In this document: positions 34,862 to 44,396 of the stretch, piece after piece | Layout: each line of letters starts with the position of its first letter | Position numbering within the stretch: position 1 is the first letter of the stretch | Source of the DNA: Cyclobacteriaceae bacterium | Lineage (GTDB): Bacteria; Bacteroidota; Bacteroidia; Cytophagales; Cyclobacteriaceae | Length of the DNA: 64,000 nucleotides | NCBI GenBank assembly: GCA_016787645.1 | Contig: JAEUUF010000013.1 | Span: 186,001-250,000, forward strand | Direction: 5' to 3' | Program-made: the position numbers and the translations under genes | The notes under the pieces: model-generated | The model's input: the letters and a program-made list of their open reading frames with translations, nothing else | What the model was told of the DNA's origin: nothing | Databases searched by the model: none

Positions 34862-36355
34862 TTATAACTTGATACGGTAAACAGCATTAAAAATCAACGC
34901 ATATTTTTTGTCCAGAGACGAGAGTTTAATGCTAAGTCTCTTTAAGAAAGGAACATACAGGATTCGGGAAATACCATAAAGCACAAGCAAATAGGATACT
35001 GAAAAGACACCGAGCTGCCACAGCGGTTGCAGAGTTCCGAAACCAAAGACGAGAATCAATGCGATGCATGCAACAATTGTCAAAACATTTTGAATAAGAA
35101 CCTCCTTCAGGCAATCAAACCACTCCTTTATTGAACTGCCCATGCTTTTAAGAATAGTGTAGATTTCTACAGGTAAGAACGCAAATTTTAGCATGACTAT
35201 TCCAATTGACAAACCTATAATACCAAATTGACTACCTCCATAAGAAACCAACAGGTGAAGCGGTGTGTAAGCCAGAACAATATAGAATGCAACGTGTGGC
35301 TTGCCTATTGTATTCAATACTGCACCTGAAGAACTGGCCAGTGTTCGAACGATGGCAAACAAGGACAAGATTTGAAAAGGTAATATTGCAGCCCCCCACT
35401 TTGCCCCGTACATCAATTCAATAATTGGACCTGCGGCTATGGCAAGAATGACCTGAATGGGAACCGAGACAAAAGCCAACACCTGAAGAAAGCTGTAATA
35501 CTTGGCTCGCAATAGAACAAAATTGCTCGCAAATTTGGGCAACGTGGCACTGAGAATATTATTCGTAACACCCAGTACGGTATTAGGATATAGCTGGGCC
35601 ATCTGAAAGGCCATATTGTAAATTCCTAGCTGCTCAAGGCCAAGCACACCGGCTAGGATTACCTTGTCGCCCTCAGAAGCAACCCTTGCCAACAACATCG
35701 TTCCCACCATATTCTTTGAAAACGAGAAAATCTCACCCCATCGGCCAATATAGAGATGCCAACCTGGATTAAAATTAGCATACTTGAAAAATAGAAGGCA
35801 TTGAACAAAAGAAAAAAGCAAGGTTGGAATGACCAGACTGTACACTCCAAAGCCGGCATATGCACAAATTATCTTCCCTACAGGGATAAATATCAGGAAC
35901 GGATTTTGAATCTGGACAAGGGTCCTGAATTCAAGTCTCCTTGAAAGCATCGTCTTGGGTACACTTTGAACTTGCGAGGCAAAAAAGTATCCACCAACAA
36001 ACCAACCCAGGTCCACAATTCTGGCGTCATGCTGGTAGCCAGCCCAATACGGCAGGCATACCAGGAATCCAACTAGAATAATGACTGAAAGTAAGAAGTT
36101 GAGCCAGAAGGAGGCCTTGAATATTTCATCCTCATTCTCCTTTTGATAGGCCAATAAAAAATCGGAAATACCAGCAGTTCCAATGACTCCAATTAAAGCA
36201 ATCAGCACCTCGGTAATGGCAACCAGTCCAAAATCATAAGGATTCAGTATCCTCGCGAGAACTATCATGGACGCCATGCCCAAGATACGCGAGAGTATAT
36301 TCCTTGATAAATAGCTTAGAAATCCCTTGGAAGCCTTTCCTGTTACGCTATTCAA
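34862..36355 (-). CDS. Wzx/WzxC-type oligosaccharide flippase
   Basis: A 497-residue MOP-superfamily protein with about 12-14 hydrophobic segments. The N-terminus (LSRNILSRILGMASMIVLARILNPYDFGLVAITEV) is characteristic of WzxC-like lipopolysaccharide biosynthesis proteins. It is expected to flip undecaprenyl-diphosphate-linked repeat units from the cytoplasmic to the periplasmic leaflet, where the polymerase candidate at 26187-27587 could act. It is the only flippase in the locus, which argues for a Wzx/Wzy-dependent pathway rather than an ABC exporter. Confidence 0.9.
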   Translation of the reverse strand: MNSVTGKASKGFLSYLSRNILSRILGMASMIVLARILNPYDFGLVAITEVLIALIGVIGTAGISDFLLAYQKENEDEIFKASFWLNFLLSVIILVGFLVCLPYWAGYQHDARIVDLGWFVGGYFFASQVQSVPKTMLSRRLEFRTLVQIQNPFLIFIPVGKIICAYAGFGVYSLVIPTLLFSFVQCLLFFKYANFNPGWHLYIGRWGEIFSFSKNMVGTMLLARVASEGDKVILAGVLGLEQLGIYNMAFQMAQLYPNTVLGVTNNILSATLPKFASNFVLLRAKYYSFLQVLAFVSVPIQVILAIAAGPIIELMYGAKWGAAILPFQILSLFAIVRTLASSSGAVLNTIGKPHVAFYIVLAYTPLHLLVSYGGSQFGIIGLSIGIVMLKFAFLPVEIYTILKSMGSSIKEWFDCLKEVLIQNVLTIVACIALILVFGFGTLQPLWQLGVFSVSYLLVLYGISRILYVPFLKRLSIKLSSLDKKYALIFNAVYRIKL

Positions 36356-36395
36356 AGTATATCAGCATATCGGTTGCACCCTGTACCTGCTTCGG

Positions 36396-37538
36396 TCAGG
36401 TATTTGAATTCAAAATTTCATGATAGAACTTCTCATGCTCCTGAACTTCCCTCTCAATCGTAAAGGAGTTCAATACATGTTCTCTCAGGAGGCGACCAAC
36501 ATTCAGTCTTGAGTGTCTATCCATAGACAAAAGCCCCGTCAATTTATCTGCCAATTCACTACTATTTCCTGATCCAAAGAGGTACTGATCAAAATTCTTT
36601 AATTGCTCCCTTATACCAACAACATCCGATGCGAGGACTGGAACGCCAGAAGACATTGCCTCAAGGAGCGAAACACCAAACGCTTCTTGTCGTCCCACAT
36701 TAAGTGTCGGGAGGACAAAAATGTCAGCCAGAGATAAGAAAGGCCGCACATCCTTCTGTTTACCTACAAAATGTACCCTGCCCGACCATTGCTGATCCCT
36801 TACAAATTCTTTCAGCTGATTGCCATAATCATTCATGTTATCCCCAACAACAATCAAATGAAGTTTCGGTCTTTTATGCTGAAGCAAGCCAAATGCTGTC
36901 AATAAAACTTCAATTCCTTTGACCGGAACGAGGTTGGCAACCGTAACGACTACTTCCGATTCAACCGGAATGTCAAGGTCCATCATCAATTGGCGGTCCC
37001 TATCCCGAAATGAAAATTCGTTGACATTTACACCTCTGTATATTACCCGCACATTCCTGTAGCCTTCAAAATAAAGTTTTGGCATCTGGGAATTTATAGT
37101 AATAATCCCATTGGCCAGCCTAGACCGAAGCCACCATGCATTCTTTGAGGAACCTCCCCAACTCATATTCTTTTTGGTGTAAACCCATTTGCATCCCGCC
37201 AGAATAGCAGCCAACGGTTCACTGTAGTCTGGCGCGTAATGGAAAGAATGAATAATATCAGGTCGCATTTTTCTGAGCTGCCTCGAAATATGCCAAATCT
37301 TTGCAAGTCCCCTCAATCGATTGGTCATACTTGCAGTTGAGTCTGTTATATAAACCGGAATACCGCTTTCCTTGACTACTCTGAAGAAATCTCCCCGGTC
37401 ATGTTGACAGCATATCATGGGTTCAAATAGGATCTGGTCAAGACGAGTTGCAATATTTAGCAAGGCTTTGCCACTGCCTGCCGTATCAAAATTGGGAATT
37501 GTAAACAACACCCTTATTCTGACATCTTTGACTTCCAT
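36396..37538 (-). CDS. Glycosyltransferase family 4
   Basis: About 380 residues. IRVLFTIPNFDTAGSGKALLNIA is a clear GT-B N-terminus with the glycine-rich loop; SEVVVTVANLVPVKGIEVLLTA and LHLIVVGDNMNDYGNQ belong to the donor domain; RQEAFGVSLLEAMSSGVPVLASDV is the EX7E site. The ATG at 37538 is chosen; it overlaps the upstream asparagine synthase gene by 25 bases. A longer in-frame start at 37571 would overlap it further. Confidence 0.86.
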   Translation of the reverse strand: MEVKDVRIRVLFTIPNFDTAGSGKALLNIATRLDQILFEPMICCQHDRGDFFRVVKESGIPVYITDSTASMTNRLRGLAKIWHISRQLRKMRPDIIHSFHYAPDYSEPLAAILAGCKWVYTKKNMSWGGSSKNAWWLRSRLANGIITINSQMPKLYFEGYRNVRVIYRGVNVNEFSFRDRDRQLMMDLDIPVESEVVVTVANLVPVKGIEVLLTAFGLLQHKRPKLHLIVVGDNMNDYGNQLKEFVRDQQWSGRVHFVGKQKDVRPFLSLADIFVLPTLNVGRQEAFGVSLLEAMSSGVPVLASDVVGIREQLKNFDQYLFGSGNSSELADKLTGLLSMDRHSRLNVGRLLREHVLNSFTIEREVQEHEKFYHEILNSNT

Positions 37539-39367
37539 CGAAATAAAGAGTAGAGAGTGAACAATGGCCACTTGTTGTCCTGACCAGACTGATGTTGATC
37601 AAAAAGATCCACCAACTTTGTAGAGTTGATTCCAAAAGTAGCATGCATGTTTTTGTCCAATAAAACATCCGCAAAGGGTCCCTTTAGTTTTTGCCGCATC
37701 CAATCGCCAAGTGGTACTGTAAAGCCTCGTTTCACGTTGTTGACGGGGCTGCCCGGTAAATGGCGGGTTAGTGTTCTTTTTAAGAGATATTTTTTCTCAT
37801 CTGCCTTGTACGAAACTAGAGGATCAATAGACAAGGCTGTTTCAATAAAGGATTTTTTTAAAAAAGGAACTCTGACCTCCAAAGAGTTCTCCATACTCGC
37901 CGCATCTACCTTACGCAGTGTCTTTTGCATCATCCCGTAAAATTCAGATTTTCTTATCTCCATCAGGAGCTTCACCGGATCAGTGCTGTTACCGTACGTA
38001 TATACGTTGTATTCATCCGGTGTTCTAACTGAAGCCAGGTCGGGAAAAATACCATTGAGCTTAGCCGTTCGAAATCTACTGTGCAAACTTCTGTGCCCTG
38101 AAGAAAGTGAGGACAACAAGACTCCACTGTTTATTTTGCCGGATTTTACAACCTTTCTTTCAATACCGTAAATCAGGTACCTCATGATCTTCGGAAAAGA
38201 CATGACACCGGCATTCTTGGCAATAGATGCGAATCGTTCGTAGCCCCAAAACAATTCATCTCCACCATCTCCTGACAGGGCTACTGTCACCTTTTCCCGA
38301 GCCAACTTGGAAACGAGATAGGTAGGTAGAATTGAAAAATCACCGAATGGCTCCTTTAGTGACCCCATTGCAGCATCCAGGTAATAGGCAGCTTCCCCGC
38401 TATCCATCCGACTGACCACATGCTTGACTCCTGCGAGTGCCGCGTATACTGCTGCATCTTCTGACTCATCATGCATCTCACTGTCGCTACCTATGGTAAA
38501 AGCATTGATTGGAACCACAGAATCCTTTTGAGCGTAATAACACACCAGCGGAGAATCAATTCCACCAGAAAGAAAGGCGCCTACCGGAACATCAGAGAGC
38601 ATCTCCTCATTGACAGAACGCCCAAGCTGCTCGTCAATGGATGCCAGTGCCCCCTGGACACTTGATATCTCAAACCGTGGATTGGCAGGGAATTGCCAGT
38701 AATTTCTTTTCGTCAATGCACCGGTCTTATCAATATCCACTATTTCTCCCGGTCTTACCTGATGAGTGTTGTGAAATATTCCGAATGGGTCCGGAACATA
38801 GTGTTGTTCCAAGTACAGTTTCAATACACCCGGCTGAATGGATTGGGAGTGAAAGACCGGGTGCTTGCACACTTGATCGTATTGACTTGCGAAAACCACA
38901 TACTGGTCATTTAGTCCGTAGTGGAGCGGCTTTATGCCGGCAAAATCTCTTATCAATGACAATCTGCTTTCAAGATTATCAAAAATACCTATGGCAAACA
39001 TGCCATCCAGTTTTTCAATGGTACGTTGAATACCCCATTCATCTAGCGCGTAACATACCGTTATCGCGTCATTATTGCTTTCAATCCTACTTCCTGAAAC
39101 AAGGACTGATCGAATCTGCAGGTGATTATAGATTTCACCATTCAATACGATCGTATACCTGCCCGATGGAGAATGCATGGGTTGCATTCCCTTGTCTGAC
39201 AAGTCCAAAATGGCCAAACGATTAAACCCAAATTGTATACTTGTTCCGTTGCAGAAATGCCCTGAGCCATCTGGTCCCCGATTGGTGGATAGGTGCAACA
39301 GGTCAAGAAATCTTTCTTTATCCAGAAGACGACCTCTAATTGAAAATTCGCCTAGTATACCACACAT
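37514..39367 (-). CDS. Asparagine synthase (glutamine-hydrolysing)-like amidotransferase (1 of 2)
   Basis: A 617-residue two-domain protein. The N-terminal Ntn glutaminase domain starts MCGILGEFSIRG with the nucleophile Cys2 and has TNRGPDGSG and RLAILDLSDKG. The synthetase domain has the PP-loop AFLSGGIDSPLVCYYA and LSGDGGDELFWGYERF. The ATG at 39367 is chosen because it places Cys at position 2; the frame is open further upstream. In polysaccharide loci such proteins amidate uronic acids or attach amino acids. The partner sugar is not known. It lies 4 bases after the methyltransferase gene. Confidence 0.9.
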   Translation of the reverse strand: MCGILGEFSIRGRLLDKERFLDLLHLSTNRGPDGSGHFCNGTSIQFGFNRLAILDLSDKGMQPMHSPSGRYTIVLNGEIYNHLQIRSVLVSGSRIESNNDAITVCYALDEWGIQRTIEKLDGMFAIGIFDNLESRLSLIRDFAGIKPLHYGLNDQYVVFASQYDQVCKHPVFHSQSIQPGVLKLYLEQHYVPDPFGIFHNTHQVRPGEIVDIDKTGALTKRNYWQFPANPRFEISSVQGALASIDEQLGRSVNEEMLSDVPVGAFLSGGIDSPLVCYYAQKDSVVPINAFTIGSDSEMHDESEDAAVYAALAGVKHVVSRMDSGEAAYYLDAAMGSLKEPFGDFSILPTYLVSKLAREKVTVALSGDGGDELFWGYERFASIAKNAGVMSFPKIMRYLIYGIERKVVKSGKINSGVLLSSLSSGHRSLHSRFRTAKLNGIFPDLASVRTPDEYNVYTYGNSTDPVKLLMEIRKSEFYGMMQKTLRKVDAASMENSLEVRVPFLKKSFIETALSIDPLVSYKADEKKYLLKRTLTRHLPGSPVNNVKRGFTVPLGDWMRQKLKGPFADVLLDKNMHATFGINSTKLVDLFDQHQSGQDNKWPLFTLYSLFRWKSKMSE

Positions 39368-39371
39368 AATG

Positions 39372-40187
39372 TCAACTTGACTTGCTTGCCAGTGTATCAA
39401 TAATGGCTTGAAATCCATAAAACCTCTTCGGCAGGGATGCCTCAACCATCACCTTTCCCGGAAATAGATTTATCCCTCCTTCATGTGTCATGAACCGAAT
39501 GTCAAACCCGGCCTGGGTAAGATATTTCCGCATGGTTCTCTCTGAGAGCATGATTTTCAATTCCTTACCCGTGAACAGGTTGATGAATGTTCTTTTGCTC
39601 CGCCGATAAAATGTTTTAATCCATCCCTTATCTCCGCCAACCAGTCCGCGGTCAATCAGGAGGTGCAAATACCACCCGAAGGTATCGACACTGAGATACA
39701 GTTTTCCGCCGGGTTTCAGCACACGATGGAATTCCTTGAAAATATCAACCGGGTGCGCGTCACAGAGCATGAGCACACTGTAACAGGTTATGGCTTCAAA
39801 TGTCGCATTATTGAATGGTAACTTGTCGATGCTTGCCCGGGTGACGGTGCCATTGGTAATCCCTTGAGAAGTCAGTAATAACCTGGTAAACGCAAGGCAA
39901 TCATCATTGATATCAACCGCATCTATATGACCATTCTCCAAAGCAAGCGCCGCGGCCCATTGCCCGGTACCACACCCGGCATCCAGAACCCGGTCCAGGC
40001 CAGTAAATCCCATTCCCCTAAGCCTGTTCCGGTAAAAATCCGGGCTCCTTTTCCCTGACATCTCGTCCCTGATGGTTTCATGAATGAACACCGGAAACGA
40101 TTCCCGACGATCTACGGGTAACTTCCAGCCGGCGAGGTTCGCCTCGGCAAATACATTCAGCCCGCCTTCACTCATAAAAATGTTCAT
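39372..40187 (-). CDS. SAM-dependent class I methyltransferase
   Basis: About 271 residues. Motif I RVLDAGCGTGQWAAALALE, acidic IDAVDINDDCLAF, motif AITCYSVLMLCDAHPVDIFKEF and VLKPGGKLYLSVDTFGWY are those of a UbiE/Methyltransf_11-type enzyme. ATG 40187 overlaps the upstream deacetylase-like gene by 20 bases; a second ATG at 40175 also fits. Probably methylates a glycan precursor, inferred from context. Confidence 0.82.
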   Translation of the reverse strand: MNIFMSEGGLNVFAEANLAGWKLPVDRRESFPVFIHETIRDEMSGKRSPDFYRNRLRGMGFTGLDRVLDAGCGTGQWAAALALENGHIDAVDINDDCLAFTRLLLTSQGITNGTVTRASIDKLPFNNATFEAITCYSVLMLCDAHPVDIFKEFHRVLKPGGKLYLSVDTFGWYLHLLIDRGLVGGDKGWIKTFYRRSKRTFINLFTGKELKIMLSERTMRKYLTQAGFDIRFMTHEGGINLFPGKVMVEASLPKRFYGFQAIIDTLASKSS

Positions 40188-40887
40188 CAAAATACGTGTC
40201 CGGGTGAATCAGGGAGTGTAGAACCTGATGTCCATCCCTTGCATGCTCAGCCAGGCTCCTCCTGTCGTTCACAACGAGCTGGCCTTTGTTGTAGCACTTC
40301 CAGCGTGTCCATTCTGAGTCAGAAACGTAAAAGCATTCCTGGAAAAGGTTAAACGCCGGCTGGTGATCATAAGCTTCGTATTGCAGCCCAAAATCAGCTG
40401 CTTTTCTATCCTTCCAGAAATCGAGGTTGTTCAACCCGGTCATCCCGCCGTGACTCGCCACTCCCATTATTTTTAAACGGAACATCCGGTTGATAATTTC
40501 TATGTCTCGCAGCAAACAATCGGCCGCCGGTTCATTCCAAATGGCAGCTTGGTCCACAACTTCCGAGTGATAACCGAGCTCATGTCCCGATTCTACGGCA
40601 AACTTGATGATCTTGTAATGTTCAAAAGAAAACGGGTTGTATTCGGGGGCGTGAAGCCGGACGAAGAAAGTGGCCTTTATGTTCAATTCATTAAATATCA
40701 GGATTAGCCTCCGGGCCTTCTTCACTGACAGATCAATGTCTACCCGGTTCACCAGGACTTTGGTCCTTCCGTCCGTCTTTTTATAGTCAATGTATTCACA
40801 GCATGGAATAACCCGGTAGCCTTCCTTCAGAACAGAGGCAAACTGGTCGCGGATGTAGTCAAAGCTAAATTGTTTGGGCTCGCTCAT
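40168..40887 (-). CDS. Polysaccharide deacetylase-like protein (NodB fold, divergent)
   Basis: A 239-residue protein. NRVDIDLSVKKARRLILIFNELNIKATFFVRL resembles the first half of a NodB/CE4 domain, and ESGHELGYHSEVVD corresponds to the second metal-binding region with its histidine. The usual TFDDG motif is replaced by VDID, so the metal site is altered. Such proteins sometimes occur beside WbpG/HisHF homologues in O-antigen loci and may act on N-acetyl groups or on amidated sugars. Activity is not assured. It has no signal peptide, so it would act in the cytoplasm. Confidence 0.68.
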   Translation of the reverse strand: MSEPKQFSFDYIRDQFASVLKEGYRVIPCCEYIDYKKTDGRTKVLVNRVDIDLSVKKARRLILIFNELNIKATFFVRLHAPEYNPFSFEHYKIIKFAVESGHELGYHSEVVDQAAIWNEPAADCLLRDIEIINRMFRLKIMGVASHGGMTGLNNLDFWKDRKAADFGLQYEAYDHQPAFNLFQECFYVSDSEWTRWKCYNKGQLVVNDRRSLAEHARDGHQVLHSLIHPDTYFDEHFYE

Positions 40888-40888
40888 A

Positions 40889-41650
40889 TCAATTCAATAT
40901 ATCTCTCAATTGATTCCTGTCTGGGAAATTAACCAGCACCCCCATCCCCTTTTTCTGATACACCACCATACTCCCCACAGCAACCGCAGACACCCCGGCC
41001 CGTCTTACCACTTCAGAAATATGACTAAGCGACCCTGCACCGCCGTTCGCAATCACAGGCACATTTACTGCTTCAACAATATCCTTCATGAGTTCGACAT
41101 CATAACCCGACCACGTTCCATCTAGGTTCATTGAAGTCACCAGCAACTCTCCAGCACCGCATTTTTCCAATTCCTGAGCCCACCGCGCTGGTTCCTTGCC
41201 CGTCTTTCGGCTGCCATCGTGAGAATAGACCTGGTACTTCCCAAAAACGTTCTTTTTCACATCCAGAGATCCGATAACACTTTGATTTCCTGAATACGAA
41301 GCCACCCGTGCAATCAAGTCGGGGTTGTCAAAAGCCGCAGAGTTTATTACTACTTTCTCAATACCGATGGACAAAATTCGATTAGCAGTTTCCGCATTGC
41401 GGATGCCTCCGCCATAGGAAAGTGGCATAAAACATTCATCCGCTATTTGGTGCAGAATCTTGAAATTGGGTTCGCGCTTTTCGACCGCAGCACGGATGTC
41501 CAGGAAGCAGAGTTCATCCACTTCAAGTTCATTGAAGATGCGGACAGTATTGATGGGGTCTCCGATATACTCAAACTTGTCAAACCGGACGGTCTTGACC
41601 AAAGCTTCATCAATGAGCTGAAGGCAGGGAATGACGCGCGTTCGAAGCAT
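40889..41650 (-). CDS. HisF-like ammonia-channel synthase subunit of a sugar amidation system (WbuZ-like)
   Basis: A 253-residue TIM-barrel protein closely like HisF. Phosphate-binding features LSYGGGIRNAETANRIL and VIANGGAGS are present. The residue at the HisF catalytic position 11 is Gln (VIPCLQL) rather than Asp, while the second catalytic residue, Asp130, is kept (GSLDVKK). Together with the adjacent HisH-like glutaminase and the WbpG-like amidotransferase this matches the O-antigen amidation set that delivers ammonia to an N-acetyl sugar, not histidine biosynthesis. No other his genes are nearby. Confidence 0.88.
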   Translation of the reverse strand: MLRTRVIPCLQLIDEALVKTVRFDKFEYIGDPINTVRIFNELEVDELCFLDIRAAVEKREPNFKILHQIADECFMPLSYGGGIRNAETANRILSIGIEKVVINSAAFDNPDLIARVASYSGNQSVIGSLDVKKNVFGKYQVYSHDGSRKTGKEPARWAQELEKCGAGELLVTSMNLDGTWSGYDVELMKDIVEAVNVPVIANGGAGSLSHISEVVRRAGVSAVAVGSMVVYQKKGMGVLVNFPDRNQLRDILN

Positions 41651-42256
41651 TTAGAGTTTGGCAAAATTTTGAAGCAGTTTCATTCCGTATTTGTGGCTCT
41701 TCTCCGGATGAAATTGCACGCCAAATATATTTTCCCGATTGCAGCCGGAATCAAATTCAATACCAAACGAAGTCTTGAGTATGGATTCAGAGGGATTGGT
41801 GCACGTAACATAGTACGAGTGAACAAAGTAAAACCGCGGTTCTTCTCCCAGGTCAGCTGTCAACGCACTTGTCCTGGGCAGTTGTACGGTGTTCCAACCC
41901 ATGTGAGGAACCTTCAACCCGGGGCTATTCGGAAATTTCAAAGCCTTTCCCTTCAGCCAGCCGAGTCCAGGTTCACTTGCCTCCTCGCTGCCCTCCATTA
42001 ACAACTGCATTCCAAGGCAAATGCCTAAAATCGGTGCCTTTTCTTTCAGCGCTTTTTGATCCAGCACACTCCTCAGATTCCGTTCGTCAATCTTCTTCAT
42101 GGCCGTTCCAAAGGCGCCAACACCCGGCAAGAGAATCTTGGGTGCCCGCAGGATTTCATTGGGATCGGAGGTGATCATTGAGTCAATCCCCAGGAATCGG
42201 AACATGTTTGTAATGGACCCCAGATTCCCCATGCCATAGTCGATAATGGCAATCAC
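41651..42256 (-). CDS. HisH-like glutamine amidotransferase subunit of a sugar amidation system
   Basis: A 201-residue class I glutamine amidotransferase. The catalytic triad is complete: Cys80 in LGICLGMQLL, His183 and Glu185 in VQFHPEKSH. PGVGAFGTAM forms the oxyanion region. It hydrolyses glutamine and would pass ammonia through the HisF-like barrel encoded directly downstream (adjacent, no gap). Its ATG overlaps the stop of the WbpG-like gene by 4 bases, so the three genes form a tight unit. Confidence 0.9.
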   Translation of the reverse strand: MIAIIDYGMGNLGSITNMFRFLGIDSMITSDPNEILRAPKILLPGVGAFGTAMKKIDERNLRSVLDQKALKEKAPILGICLGMQLLMEGSEEASEPGLGWLKGKALKFPNSPGLKVPHMGWNTVQLPRTSALTADLGEEPRFYFVHSYYVTCTNPSESILKTSFGIEFDSGCNRENIFGVQFHPEKSHKYGMKLLQNFAKL

Positions 42257-43419
42257 CTGCTGTCCTTTACCGGAATTGGAAAGCAGTATTTCAGATAGAA
42301 ACTCATCGGTACCAGGTTGGATTTCGCAAGCAGGTAAAACAATGGCCGCAACCTTTCAAATCTCCTTTTATAGGTGGGATAGTCTGTCCAGTACTTCTTG
42401 GGCATACTCATGACTTCTTGAAATTCTTCTTCGCTGAACCCCATTCTCTTCTTAACATAATCGACTAACTCTTTTTCGAGAAAGGGTGGCGTATTATATT
42501 CTTTCAGCGCATCCTCCCTTGTCATCTTTCCGCTTCTCACTGAGGCTGAAAGCGTATTGTTGCGATAGTCTATGTTGAACTTTTTTGGAAAGTAGTAACT
42601 GTGGTTGAAGGCCGTCATCCGGTTTTCAAGATGATGACCGCCATAGTACTCCCATCCAAATTCCGATTCAAGAAATGCGCGAGCCTCTTCCTTGGAGTAG
42701 CGCATATACCAAAACGGTCTGATCTTCCTAATTCTCTTCACCGCCACCCATTTCATGAATGCCCAAAATGTCATATTGGGATAAGTGGCCATCTTCATTT
42801 TACCGAATCTCTTGTGGATGGAGGAAATGTACTTTCCGTCAAAATAGTTCTTCCCAAGCGGCGTTATTCCTTCGGCAATAAATGAATGACCCTCAAATAC
42901 ATATTTAACACCATACTTATCGGCTGCGCGGTAAAGGACCTCCGCCAGGGCAAGATCCGTGGATGCATCAATCTCCGGGACGCTGGCCAGCAAGAATGAC
43001 CGGTAGATATCATCCATTTCCTTGTTGTTCACCACGTAGGTAAACAAGTCCACCTTAAGCTTGGTAAGTACCTTCCTGATGTTCTCAGTTGCAGTGCTCG
43101 TATTGTAAGTATTGTCATAGTGAACGGCCAGCGGTCGGAGTCCCTTTTGAATGGCCCAATAGATCATGTAGGAAGAATCAGTTCCCCCGCTAACCCCGAC
43201 AACACAATCGTAAGACTTACCCCGACCATCCTTTTTTACTTGATCTACGATTCGCTGCAACTCAATTTCCCCCTGAGGCAATCCGGTTTGGTATTCAAAA
43301 ATGAGCTTCTCAACCATCCGACAGTAATTGCAAATGCCCTGCTCATCGAATGAAATGGAGGGAACAGTTTCATCATAAGTACACCTTGCACAAACCTTCC
43401 CGGAAAATGGCGGTTTCAT
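42253..43419 (-). CDS. N-acetyl sugar amidotransferase (WbpG/WbuX-like)
   Basis: A 388-residue PP-loop ATPase. Two CxxC-type pairs, CARCTYDE and CNYCRMVEK, near the N-terminus probably bind zinc. The ATP loop is VVGVSGGTDSSYMIYWA. The family converts an N-acetyl group of a sugar such as ManNAc3NAcA to an acetamidino group with ammonia from HisHF. The ATG at 43419 is chosen so that the CxxC region starts near residue 10; the frame is open further upstream. Missing from the window are the WbpABDEI enzymes that make the classical acceptor sugar, so the acceptor here may differ or be made elsewhere. Confidence 0.88.
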   Translation of the reverse strand: MKPPFSGKVCARCTYDETVPSISFDEQGICNYCRMVEKLIFEYQTGLPQGEIELQRIVDQVKKDGRGKSYDCVVGVSGGTDSSYMIYWAIQKGLRPLAVHYDNTYNTSTATENIRKVLTKLKVDLFTYVVNNKEMDDIYRSFLLASVPEIDASTDLALAEVLYRAADKYGVKYVFEGHSFIAEGITPLGKNYFDGKYISSIHKRFGKMKMATYPNMTFWAFMKWVAVKRIRKIRPFWYMRYSKEEARAFLESEFGWEYYGGHHLENRMTAFNHSYYFPKKFNIDYRNNTLSASVRSGKMTREDALKEYNTPPFLEKELVDYVKKRMGFSEEEFQEVMSMPKKYWTDYPTYKRRFERLRPLFYLLAKSNLVPMSFYLKYCFPIPVKDSR

Positions 43420-43420
43420 G

Positions 43421-44389
43421 TTATTTCTTCTTAAAGCGGCCAGAATAGCACGCCTCTTCCTCATGAAAATAGGCAACATCCATATCCTCGGTTCTAACCA
43501 GATTCATCACTTCCTCTTTTGAGAATCTCTTGGCGTTGCTAGGAGCATACCAGTCGTAATTGGTACTCTTGGAAAGGTCAAAGCCCCAATCAGGGTTCCA
43601 GTAGCACTTGAGGAAATTCCAATAAATGAACCGCTGAATATCATAGGTTCCGGCCTTGATATTCAATAGGGGTATTTCAGGTATATCAATGGATATCTTC
43701 AGGTCTGACAATCGTTTACCCAACTCAGTTAGCTGAGAAGAAAACTCCCACATTTGTTCATCACTGATATGATGGGTTTGTGTTCTGAAGTAATCGTCAA
43801 TTAATTCTCGCGGAAGGGCCTTCTTCCGATAAAAATAACAAGCAAATTCTCCATTGTTTGCCGTGATCTGGCTCAAATGTCTGAAGGTTCTTTCAGGACT
43901 TTCGGTGTGCATAATCACCTGGTCGCAAACCGTGAAGTCAACAGTGCCCGGGGCTATTTTTGTGTCGGCGATATCTGCCTTCAGGAAATAAAGATTGGCT
44001 ATATCCCTAAACTTCTCGGACGCAATTTCGACTGCGTCCGAAAGGTCGATCGCAATAACAATTGCATCCGGAGCCAGTTCCGCAAACCAGGCAGCTTTGT
44101 ATCCAAGTCCACATCCGGTGTCAATGATCAATCGTTTTGTCCTAAGATATGTCGCCAATTCCGCTTCATCTGAGAACCCATAGAGCTTTGGGAACCACTC
44201 AAATTGAAAATCATAAAGTTTCTCAACCCCCTCAATGCGATTCACGATTTTCCACTTATCACTAAATGTTTCCTTTGTTTGGACCTGGTTTTTTGGATGA
44301 TCCAGATCGTCAAACAGAAGATTTATCCTATTTTCATTCACGCTGATGGGCACTGAAAAGAAGGATTGCAGAATATCAGTGGAGATCAT
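43421..44389 (-). CDS. SAM-dependent class I methyltransferase
   Basis: A 322-residue protein. SAM-binding motif RLIIDTGCGLGYKAAWFAEL, then AIVIAIDLSDAVEIA, and VDFTVCDQVIMHTESPERTFRHL. The N-terminal 80 residues (NENRINLLFDDLD..) and C-terminal DWYAPSNAKRFSKEEVM region are typical of a methyltransferase subgroup found beside WbpG-like genes. It ends one base before the WbpG-like start codon region. The methyl acceptor is unknown. Confidence 0.8.
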   Translation of the reverse strand: MISTDILQSFFSVPISVNENRINLLFDDLDHPKNQVQTKETFSDKWKIVNRIEGVEKLYDFQFEWFPKLYGFSDEAELATYLRTKRLIIDTGCGLGYKAAWFAELAPDAIVIAIDLSDAVEIASEKFRDIANLYFLKADIADTKIAPGTVDFTVCDQVIMHTESPERTFRHLSQITANNGEFACYFYRKKALPRELIDDYFRTQTHHISDEQMWEFSSQLTELGKRLSDLKISIDIPEIPLLNIKAGTYDIQRFIYWNFLKCYWNPDWGFDLSKSTNYDWYAPSNAKRFSKEEVMNLVRTEDMDVAYFHEEEACYSGRFKKK

Positions 44390-44396
44390 TAGGAGA

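Noticed and set aside
40889-42256. Histidine biosynthesis hisH-hisF
   Set aside because: No other his genes, the WbpG-like partner is adjacent, and the HisF-like protein lacks Asp11; an O-antigen amidation role fits better.
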